Positions 15,937-22,843 of a DNA stretch of 41,903 nucleotides are shown here, in pieces. Made by a program: the position numbers and the translations under genes. Location of the stretch: positions 1 through 41,903 of the forward strand of contig JASFKQ010000006.1 of the NCBI GenBank assembly GCA_050118555.1, written 5' to 3'. The notes under the pieces were generated by a model. The model saw only the letters and a program-made list of their open reading frames with translations, had not been told where the DNA came from and did no database searches. How positions within the stretch are numbered: the stretch's first letter is position 1; every line of letters starts with the position of its first letter. This DNA is from CALKKN01 sp050118555. GTDB lineage: Bacteria; Pseudomonadota; Gammaproteobacteria; Xanthomonadales; SZUA-36.

Positions 15937-16030
15937 CGATGCAGTATACGGAAATCGAGCAGGCGCCTGGCGGAAAATGACTGCGCGGAGGTCTCAAAGT
16001 CAATTGGCCTGAATGCCCCGGCCCGAAGCC

Positions 16031-17095
16031 TCAGCTGGCGGTCACGGGGTCGCTGTAGGCATAGGCGCAAAGCAGCTTTGCCAGGGATTCCAGGCTCGAG
16101 AAATGGGTTCGTTCGTAACCGTGGGTGGCGTCGGTGCCGAAGGTGATCAGGGCATCCCGTACGTCGTGTCCGGCTTTCACCGCCGAGTTGGCATCGGAGT
16201 AATAGAAGCGGAACAGGTCGACCTGGTATTCGATGCCGTTCGTCTCGCATAGTTGTTTCAGGGCTCGCAGCATGTGGCGATCGAACGGTCCGCTGGTGTC
16301 CTGGGCACACAGCGTGACGCCGGTTTCCCTGGCATTCTGCCCGGGGGCCACGGGTCCGATATCGATTCCGACGAACTCGGACACGTCCGCGGACAGCGAG
16401 GCGCCCGCGCCCGTACCGACCTCTTCGCTGATTGTGAAGACGACCACGAGGTCGAGGGTCGGATCTTCACCGCCTTCGCGAATCGCTTTCAGAGCGGCCA
16501 GCAGGGCGCTGGCACCGGCCTTGTTGTCCAGGTGCCGGGCCGTGATATAGCCGTTCCTGGAAATCTCCGGGTCCGAGTCAAACGCCACGAAATCGCCGCT
16601 TTCCACACCCAGTGCGGCCAGCGCATCGGCATCGGGGCATTCCTCGTTCAGCCGCAGTTCGACCTGGTCCCAGCCGACTGGCAGTTCGTCGATACGCTGG
16701 TTGAACGCGTGACCGGAAGCCAGTACCGGCAGCACCTGGCCGCGGTACGCTCCCCCCGAGGTGAACACCGTGACGCGGCCGCCTTCGGCAAAGCGGCTGG
16801 ACCAGGTGCCCACGGGAGAAAGGCCCATGCGCCCGTTGTCCTTGAGCGAGGTGACGACGGCGCCGATCGTATCGAGATGGTTGACGACAGCCCGTGCCGG
16901 GCTACTTTCACGGCCGCGCAGCCGCGCGACAATCGTGCCGCGACGCGACAGCTGGTAGGACACCCCGAGCGCGTCGAGCTCCGTGCAGACATAGCGTGAG
17001 ATCTCGTTGGTAAACCCGGTGGGGCTGGGGATTGCGAGCATCTCGAGCAACCTCTGCCTGAGATATGCCACATCCACGGTCACCGTGTCAGTCAT
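16031..17095 (-). CDS. NAGGN-system M42-family metallopeptidase, copy 1
   Basis: A 354-residue M42 aminopeptidase-like hydrolase. Metal and catalytic features are all visible: NHLDTIGA (His/Asp), ARHLDNKAGASALL (bridging Asp), FTISEEVGTGAG with catalytic Glu224 and ligand Glu225, VGIDIGP (Asp) and ATHGYERTH (His). The arrangement of asparagine-synthetase-like, GNAT/ATP-grasp and M42 genes is the recognised NAGGN osmoprotectant locus. The peptidase is thought to be accessory, perhaps in turnover of the dipeptide. It overlaps the paralogue upstream by 8 bp and ends the operon. Confidence 0.9.
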   Translation of the reverse strand: MTDTVTVDVAYLRQRLLEMLAIPSPTGFTNEISRYVCTELDALGVSYQLSRRGTIVARLRGRESSPARAVVNHLDTIGAVVTSLKDNGRMGLSPVGTWSSRFAEGGRVTVFTSGGAYRGQVLPVLASGHAFNQRIDELPVGWDQVELRLNEECPDADALAALGVESGDFVAFDSDPEISRNGYITARHLDNKAGASALLAALKAIREGGEDPTLDLVVVFTISEEVGTGAGASLSADVSEFVGIDIGPVAPGQNARETGVTLCAQDTSGPFDRHMLRALKQLCETNGIEYQVDLFRFYYSDANSAVKAGHDVRDALITFGTDATHGYERTHFSSLESLAKLLCAYAYSDPVTAS

Positions 17096-18269
17096 TGCTC
17101 CGCCCGCCGTCCTTGGCTTTGCCGTCGATGACCTCCGCGGTGTCCGGCGCCTCGGTCAGATGGGGTAACTGATCGGTTCGGAATTGTCGGGACAGGCGCT
17201 CCGCGGTGGTGATCGGCGTGTCTGCCGCGAAGGTGGGATCGCTGGTGGCATAGGCTTCGAGCAGGCGCACCAGGTTCACGAGGCTGTCCGCGTGCGTGCG
17301 CTCGACGCTGTGGGAAGCGTCGCCGGCATATGCGACGACCGCGGTGCGCACGTCGTGGCCGGCCACCAGGGCCGCGGCGGCGTCGCTGTGGAAGGCGCGC
17401 AGGAATTTTTGCTGCATCGGGATACCGGCGCGTTTGGCAATGACGTGCAAATGTGCCGTGAGGTGAAAATCGTAGGGTCCGCTGGCGTCACCGCTGGCCA
17501 GCGTGATGCGCTTGAACGGCGTCTTGTCGGTCGTGCCCACCGAGGCGAAATCCACGGTGACGAGTTCGGAAACTTCCGGCAGCATGGCGCCGCCCATTCC
17601 GGAGCCCACCGTTTCGTTGATCGTGAACAGCAGGTAGGTATCGCGCGTGGGTTTGAGCTTCTCCTCGGTCAGGTGCCGGATGAACTCCAGAACCGCGGCG
17701 GTCCCGGCCTTGTTGTCGAGATTACGGCCGATGATGTAGCCGTTGTCGAGAACATCCGGCCGGCTGTCGAGCGCAATGAAATTGCCGACGCCGATGCCCA
17801 GCTTCGCAACGTCCTCGCTGGAAAACACCGCCTCCTCCAGGCGTAGCTCGACATGGTCCCAGTCCTGCGGAACGGCTTCCACGCCCTGGTCGTGCGATAC
17901 CCCCCAGTCAACGCAGGGCAACAGGCAGCCGCGGTGTGCGCGTTCGTCGCCAAAAACGGTCACCCGCACCCCCTGCGCAAAACGGCTGGACCAATGACCG
18001 ATGGGTGACACCATGATTCGGCCATCGTCGCGAACCAGCCGAACCATCGCTCCGATGGTGTCGACGTGGGTGACGACGGCGCGCGCCGGACCGTCTTCGC
18101 GTCCGGCGAGGCGTGCGCGGATCGTGCCGCGACGCGTCAGGTGGTGCTGCACGTCGAGATCAGTGAGGATGGCGCCCACGTAATGGACAATTTCGTCGGT
18201 AAATCCGCAGGGGCTCGGAATGGCGAGCAACTCCAGCAGCGTTCGGGTCATACGGCCAGCGTCAATCAC
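17088..18269 (-). CDS. M42-family peptidase paralogue with altered metal ligand
   Basis: I place the start at GTG 18269, which overlaps the ngg stop as GTGA and follows GAGGAG; this gives 393 residues and an N-terminus matching copy 1 (LLELLAIPSPCGFTDEI versus LLEMLAIPSPTGFTNEI). THVDTIGA, GRNLDNKAGT, VTVDFAS and ASHSVERTH preserve most metal ligands. The EE pair of copy 1 is FTINETVGSG here, with Glu219 kept but Thr220 in place of the metal-binding Glu. Activity may be lost or changed. It could be a non-catalytic or regulatory partner in a hetero-oligomer, since M42 enzymes form large assemblies (inference). A longer frame upstream would run antisense-like through ngg and is not credible. 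Confidence 0.85.
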   Translation of the reverse strand: MIDAGRMTRTLLELLAIPSPCGFTDEIVHYVGAILTDLDVQHHLTRRGTIRARLAGREDGPARAVVTHVDTIGAMVRLVRDDGRIMVSPIGHWSSRFAQGVRVTVFGDERAHRGCLLPCVDWGVSHDQGVEAVPQDWDHVELRLEEAVFSSEDVAKLGIGVGNFIALDSRPDVLDNGYIIGRNLDNKAGTAAVLEFIRHLTEEKLKPTRDTYLLFTINETVGSGMGGAMLPEVSELVTVDFASVGTTDKTPFKRITLASGDASGPYDFHLTAHLHVIAKRAGIPMQQKFLRAFHSDAAAALVAGHDVRTAVVAYAGDASHSVERTHADSLVNLVRLLEAYATSDPTFAADTPITTAERLSRQFRTDQLPHLTEAPDTAEVIDGKAKDGGRSND

Positions 18270-19945
18270 GGCGAGCTCGGCTCCTCGAGGGGTATCGATA
18301 GTGGGAACAGCAGGTCGATGAACCGTTGCGCGGTGGGCTGAGGCTCGTGGTTGGCGAGCCCGGGCCGCTCGTTGGCCTCGATGATTACGTAGGACGGTTT
18401 GTCGGGCGCCTCGACGATCAGGTCGAGGCCGACGACGGGGATATCGAGGCGGCACGCCGCTTGCTCCGCAACCTCCCTGAGTACCGGGTGCAACTCCGGG
18501 GTTACGTCGTGAATCGTTCCTCCGGTGTGAAGGTTGGCAGTGTTCCGCACGATGACCTCTTTGCCCTTGGGCACAATCGACTCCAGTGTGTACCCGTGGT
18601 CCTCCAGGCACTGGCGCGTCTCGTCGTCCAGCGGGATTTCGCTCTCGCCGCCCGTGGCCGCCCTGCGGCGCCGGCTCTGTTTCTCGATCAGGACCTGCGC
18701 GGTCCGGTCGCCGTCGCCGACGATCCTGGCGGGTCGCCGGACGGCCGCCGCCACGACTTCGAGGTTGATTACGACGATCCTCAGGTCCTGCCCGGAATGG
18801 TAGCTTTCGAGCAGGACCCGGTCGGAATATCGTCCCGCAAGCTCAAGAGCTCGCCCCAGTTCCCCGGCATCCTCGACGCCCACGGTGATGCCCTTGCCCT
18901 GTTCACCGATGACCGGCTTCACGACAATCTTGCCGTGCTGTGCAAGAAAGGCCCGGTTCTCGTCGCTCGTGCCGGCGAGCCGGTAGCTGGGCACCCTCAG
19001 GCCGGCCTTTTCCAGCCAGCGGTGCGTGGCGAACTTGTCCTGACAGCGGCTCATGGCGATGGCGCTGGTCAGCTCGGAAAGTGACTCGCGGCAAACGATG
19101 CTCTTGCCACCGCGCGAGAGGCGGAAATAGTCTTCGGTTTCGTCCAGCACTTCGACCGAGATGCCCCGGGTGCGGGCCTCATCGACAATGATCCGTGCGT
19201 AGGGATTGAGTTGCTCTTCGAGCTCCGGGCCGAGGAACAGGTTTTCGTTGCGGGCATTCTTGTTCTTTACCGAGAACACCTGCACCGGCTCGAAACCGAG
19301 CTTGGCGTACAGGGACTTGGCCTGGTAGTTGTCGTGGATGACGGACAGGTCCATGAAGGTGCGGCCGGCCTCCTGGAAATGCACGGCCAGGCGGCGCACC
19401 AGCGCCTCGCCGATGCCGGGCTGCGTCGCCGCTGCGTCGACCGCCAGGCACCAAAGGCTGGAGCCGTTTTCGGGGTCGCCAAAAGCGGCGAAGTGATCGA
19501 GACCGGTTACGGTACCGATCACTTCCCCCGTCCGCTCATCGACAGCGACCAGGAATATGGTCTTCTTCGAGGCGCGCTCCCGCCAGATGAATTTCGAGTT
19601 GGAGGGGACCATGTCCCGCTTGAGATAAAGGTCGTTGATGGCGCGCGCTTCCTTTTTGGTGGAAACGCGGCGGATCTGAACGTCGTCGGGGCCTTGCGGG
19701 GATTGCACATCGCCCAGCGTCAGCCGCAGCATGTCGGACGGATCGAGAAAAAGTCGCTGGGGCGCATGGGACAGAACCACGTGCGGATCGCGCACATAGG
19801 CGGCGATGTCCCGCTCGCCCGGGCGTTCCTCGCGCATTGCCCGCGCTACCGATTCGGCGTCTTCGAAGGTCTGTGCAAACAGCACGCGTCCCCAGCCGCA
19901 ATGCAGGGCATAGCCTTTCTCGGGACCGGTCGTCTGTTTACTCAT
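18266..19945 (-). CDS. ngg: N-acetylglutaminylglutamine synthetase
   Basis: A 559-residue fusion of a GNAT acetyltransferase (about residues 85-240: VIGTVTGLDHFAAFGDPE, VDAAATQPGIGEALVRRLAVHF, AKSLYAKLGFEPVQVF) and an ATP-grasp ligase (about 270-550: HGKIVVKPVIGEQGKGITVGV, VLLESYHSGQDLRIVVI, VGLDLIVEAPDKPSYVIIEANERPG). This domain pair is specific to the enzyme that builds N-acetylglutaminylglutamine, the precursor of the osmolyte NAGGN. It lies 33 nt after asnO and overlaps the M42 paralogue (GTGA). A ribosome site CAGGAA precedes the ATG by 7 nt. Confidence 0.93.
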   Translation of the reverse strand: MSKQTTGPEKGYALHCGWGRVLFAQTFEDAESVARAMREERPGERDIAAYVRDPHVVLSHAPQRLFLDPSDMLRLTLGDVQSPQGPDDVQIRRVSTKKEARAINDLYLKRDMVPSNSKFIWRERASKKTIFLVAVDERTGEVIGTVTGLDHFAAFGDPENGSSLWCLAVDAAATQPGIGEALVRRLAVHFQEAGRTFMDLSVIHDNYQAKSLYAKLGFEPVQVFSVKNKNARNENLFLGPELEEQLNPYARIIVDEARTRGISVEVLDETEDYFRLSRGGKSIVCRESLSELTSAIAMSRCQDKFATHRWLEKAGLRVPSYRLAGTSDENRAFLAQHGKIVVKPVIGEQGKGITVGVEDAGELGRALELAGRYSDRVLLESYHSGQDLRIVVINLEVVAAAVRRPARIVGDGDRTAQVLIEKQSRRRRAATGGESEIPLDDETRQCLEDHGYTLESIVPKGKEVIVRNTANLHTGGTIHDVTPELHPVLREVAEQAACRLDIPVVGLDLIVEAPDKPSYVIIEANERPGLANHEPQPTAQRFIDLLFPLSIPLEEPSSP

Positions 19946-19978
19946 CGCTCGTTCCTGTCTGCTCCGCCGATGACTCGC

Positions 19979-21742
19979 CTACACGCCGTGTTGCTGCAGC
20001 CAGGTCTCGAGCAATCCGAGCTGCCACAGCTTCGATCCGCGAAGAGGCGTGATGTGTGCTTCGGGGTCATCCAGCAGTTCGTCGACGTAATCCCGGTTGA
20101 AGAGGCCCCGGGCCGTGGCCGCGGGTCCGAGCAGCGCATCGCGCACCGAGTCCAGGATGTCTCCGCGCAGGTATTTCAGCGCCGGTACGGGGAAATACCC
20201 CTTGGGCCGATCGATCACCGAGGCGGGTATCACCTCGCGCGCGGCCTCCTTGAGGATGTACTTGCCTTCGCCCCTGACTTTGAACCGGGCCGGCAGCGTG
20301 GCCGCAAACTCGACCAGCTCGTGGTCGAGGAACGGCACGCGCGCTTCCAGACCCCAGGCCATGGTCATGTTGTCGACCCGTTTCACGGGATCGTCCACCA
20401 GCATCACCGTGGTGTCCAGGTGCAGCGCCTTGTCGACCGGTTCGGTAGTGGCGCCCGACGCGAACTGCTCGTTAACGAAGCCGGACGCGTGGTCGACGCC
20501 CACGAACTCCCCGGAGACCACACGCGCGTATTCCGCGAAATCCCGGTCGAAGAACGCTTCGCGATAAGTCTCGAAGGGGGTCTCGCTGTCGAGCAGCGGC
20601 GGGTACCAGTGGTAGCCGCCGAAGACCTCGTCCGCGCCCTGGCCGCTCTGCACCGCGCGGCAGGTCTTGGCCACTTCGCGCGACAGAAGGTAGAAACCAA
20701 TGCAATCGTGGCTCACCATCGGCTCGGACATCGCGCCGATGGCGTCCGGCAGGTGTTCCAGCAATTCTCTCGACGAAATGACGATCTTGTGATGGTCGGT
20801 CGCGAAAGTGTCGGCGATCACATCCGAATACCGGAATTCGTCGCCGATTTCGTCTCCGACCGTTTCGAAGCCGATGGAGTAGGTGCTGAAGGCACTGGCG
20901 CCCGCCTCGTCGATCAGGCCGACCAGCAGGCTGGAATCCACGCCGCCGGAAAGCAACACGCCGACGTCCACGGCGGCGACCAGTCGGCGACGCACTGCGG
21001 CCCGCAGCTCTTCGAGCAGCGCAGCCTGCGCATCGGCAAAATCGAGCGTCGGGTCCGTAGAAAATTCGAGGTTCCAGTAACGGTTTTCCGTTATCTGGCC
21101 GTCGGCATCCACGGTCAGCGTGTGCCCGGGCGGCACCTTGCGAACGCCTGCCAGGATGGTGCGGGGAGGTGGCACCACGGAATGGAAGGACAGATAGTGG
21201 TTGAGCGCCACGGGGTCGATCGAAGTGTCCAGTCCACCCGCACGCAGCAGCGCCGGCAGCGTCGAAGCGAACCGTAGCCGCGATCGATCGACACTGTAGT
21301 ACAAGGGCTTGATTCCGAGCCGGTCGCGGGCGAAAAAGGTCTGTCCGCTGTCGCGCTCCCAGATGGCGAATGCGAACATGCCCTTGAAGCGGCTGACACA
21401 GTCGGCGCCCCAGGCGTCATACGCCTTCAGCACGACCTCGGTGTCGCCTTCCGAGTGAAAGGTGTAACCCATTCCCTCGAGTTCCTTGCGCAACGGGTGG
21501 TGGTTGTAGATAGCGCCATTGAATACGAGTCCAAGGCCCAGTGCAGGATCGACCATCGGCTGCTGTGAACCGCCGGAGAGGTCCATGATCATCAGCCGCC
21601 TGTGCCCGAATCCGCGCGGGCCTGCCGCGAAGGCACCACCCTCGTCCGGACCGCGCGGTTCCATCTCGCGCTTCATGAGTTCAATGGCGGCCAGATCCGC
21701 CGCCCGATCATCGAAGCGGATTTCTCCGCAAATACCGCACAT
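19979..21742 (-). CDS. asnO: NAGGN amidotransferase, asparagine-synthetase-like
   Basis: The start is the ATG giving MCGICGEIRF, since processing exposes the catalytic Cys2. The 587 residues include a class-II glutamine amidotransferase domain (RGPDEGG, FNGAIYNH, GDTEVVLKAYDAWG) and an AsnB-type synthetase domain with the pyrophosphatase loop LLSGGVDSSLL near residue 260 and QGADEVFGGYHWY. In NAGGN loci this enzyme amidates the C-terminus of N-acetylglutaminylglutamine. It is the first gene of the operon asnO-ngg-M42-M42. The usual size for the family is about 590 residues, so it is intact. Confidence 0.93.
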   Translation of the reverse strand: MCGICGEIRFDDRAADLAAIELMKREMEPRGPDEGGAFAAGPRGFGHRRLMIMDLSGGSQQPMVDPALGLGLVFNGAIYNHHPLRKELEGMGYTFHSEGDTEVVLKAYDAWGADCVSRFKGMFAFAIWERDSGQTFFARDRLGIKPLYYSVDRSRLRFASTLPALLRAGGLDTSIDPVALNHYLSFHSVVPPPRTILAGVRKVPPGHTLTVDADGQITENRYWNLEFSTDPTLDFADAQAALLEELRAAVRRRLVAAVDVGVLLSGGVDSSLLVGLIDEAGASAFSTYSIGFETVGDEIGDEFRYSDVIADTFATDHHKIVISSRELLEHLPDAIGAMSEPMVSHDCIGFYLLSREVAKTCRAVQSGQGADEVFGGYHWYPPLLDSETPFETYREAFFDRDFAEYARVVSGEFVGVDHASGFVNEQFASGATTEPVDKALHLDTTVMLVDDPVKRVDNMTMAWGLEARVPFLDHELVEFAATLPARFKVRGEGKYILKEAAREVIPASVIDRPKGYFPVPALKYLRGDILDSVRDALLGPAATARGLFNRDYVDELLDDPEAHITPLRGSKLWQLGLLETWLQQHGV

Positions 21743-21845
21743 GTTGTTTGAGAAATCCCTGCTTTGACTTGTCTGCGCGTGCGCCGCGGCATCGGACCCA
21801 ACGTCCTGGCGCCCCGGCACGCGTGAAATGGCTTGTTGAGAAACA

Positions 21846-21851
21846 ATTATA
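21846..21851 (-). promoter_or_regulatory. Candidate -10 box for the NAGGN operon
   Basis: On minus, the sequence reads CCCTATAATTG about 100 nt before the asnO start. It is a consensus TATAAT with C at the -13 position favoured by the stress sigma factor RpoS, and no good -35 box sits 16-18 nt upstream. That combination fits an osmotically induced promoter, but it rests on one hexamer. Confidence 0.4.
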
Positions 21852-21962
21852 GGGTATTCAGGTGAGCGGTGTTTTCCGGGGGAAGGCCCGGATGCCGTGG
21901 GCTTCCGGATCGACCCCAATGCGTGAACGACGCGCTGCAGCAGATCGAGCACGGCCTGCTCA

Positions 21963-22184
21963 GAGTGCTGGGACATCCAGCGATTCGACGTCAGCCAATG
22001 GTTCTTCCATCACACCTGGCCGGAATATACTGATTTCCAGGTCGCGACCGATGCCCTGAACTTCGGGCTGGGTGTACGTCCGGGCGAGAACACGATGTTC
22101 TTCGCTTCCGGTGTCAGCGCGACCAACTTCATGTTCCTGGCGCTGGCTGCGGATGCTGCCTTTGGTGAGGAATCGAGCCAGTGA
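21963..22184 (+). pseudogene. C-terminal relic of an unrecognised protein
   Basis: An open stretch without a start reads ECWDIQRFDVSQWFFHHTW, EYTDFQVATDALNFGLGV and ENTMFFASGVSATNFMFLAL before TGA at 22182. Just upstream another frame (VNDALQQIEHGLLR, ending near 21962) reads well and would join it by a frameshift. Residue composition is protein-like and hydrophobic. I do not recognise the family. It fills most of the 503-nt gap between asnO and the next gene. Confidence 0.35.
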
Positions 22185-22200
22185 ATGCGGCGAAAAACAA

Positions 22201-22220
22201 AAAGGGTTCCGGACCCCTTT
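22201..22220 (-). terminator. Palindrome with T-rich tail downstream of the VOC gene
   Basis: AAAGGGTTCC pairs with GGACCCCTTT with one mismatch. On minus it is followed by TTTTTGTTTTT and begins 26 nt after the VOC stop, so it looks like an intrinsic terminator. It is a member of the dispersed GGGTC/GACCC family. Confidence 0.65.
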
Positions 22221-22245
22221 CTCGCCTTTTCTCGAAAGCCATCTG

Positions 22246-22626
22246 CTAGTCGGCGTCAAACTGGACGATTGACAGGAGATTTCCATCAGGATCGCGAAAC
22301 CACGCGACCCGGGAACCTTCAGGCGTGACGAGCACACCGTTTTCCTCGTGGGGGAAATGCTCGAACCGCTCGAATACGACGCCCCTGTCATGCAAACGTT
22401 TGACAACCTCGTCGAGGTCCCGGACCGCAAAGCCCAGAACCGTGTGCTCGGACGGCCGTGTGGAAGGGACGGGTGACAGGCGCAGGTCGGCTCCATCTAT
22501 ATCAAACACCACAGCGCCGTCAGATCTTCCTTTCACCACCAGCCCGAGAACATCGCGGTAGAAGATCTCGGCCGCGAACATTTGCGATGTGCAGATAATC
22601 GATTGGAGTCTGGATCTGGATAGCAT
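22246..22626 (-). CDS. VOC-family (glyoxalase/bleomycin-resistance-like) protein
   Basis: A 126-residue protein. The start at 22626 is fixed by AAAGGAG 6 nt upstream. Two beta-alpha-beta units are visible: AEIFYRDVLGLVVKG with VVFDIDGADLRL, and TVLGFAVRDLDEVVKRLHDRG with GSRVAWFRDPDGNLLSIVQF. His, Glu and Asp residues suited to metal binding are present but no substrate can be named. It is not closely similar to the VOC gene at 10300. Confidence 0.85.
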   Translation of the reverse strand: MLSRSRLQSIICTSQMFAAEIFYRDVLGLVVKGRSDGAVVFDIDGADLRLSPVPSTRPSEHTVLGFAVRDLDEVVKRLHDRGVVFERFEHFPHEENGVLVTPEGSRVAWFRDPDGNLLSIVQFDAD

Positions 22627-22795
22627 GTTTCGCTCCTTTCTGGGTCGTGAAGTGGAAAGGCCCACAAAAAGAGCGAGGCAAGCGATGAGTTCGACTCTCG
22701 CTCGTCGGAAACAGAAAAGCCGCGACAGGCGCGGCTCAAAGGATGGACCCACACTACTCGCGGTCCGGGGACGCTGTCAAATCCAGAAAAACTGG

Positions 22796-22814
22796 AAAGG
22801 GCTCTGACCCCTTT
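22796..22814 (-). terminator. AAAGGG/CCCTTT palindrome downstream of the DUF5916 gene
   Basis: AAAGGGCTC and GACCCCTTT form a stem with one mismatch and a one-base centre. It starts 30 nt after the DUF5916 stop on minus and is followed there by CCAGTTTTTC. It is a likely terminator and a member of the same repeat family as 15301 and 22201. Confidence 0.5.
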
Positions 22815-22843
22815 ATCGTGGCGGAAGAGCGGAGTTTGCCCTT

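Noticed and set aside
18270..18611. An N-terminal extension of the second M42 gene reaching 18611
   Set aside because: It lies wholly within ngg, is Arg/Pro-rich like frame-shadow sequence, and the GTGA overlap at 18269 gives a family-sized protein.
19211..21277. A 688-codon plus-strand frame across ngg and asnO
   Set aside because: It is a shadow of two well-recognised minus-strand genes and shows no domain of its own.
21743..21976. An extended N-terminus for asnO from 21976
   Set aside because: The amidotransferase needs Cys at position 2 after MCGIC, so upstream residues are not part of the mature enzyme.
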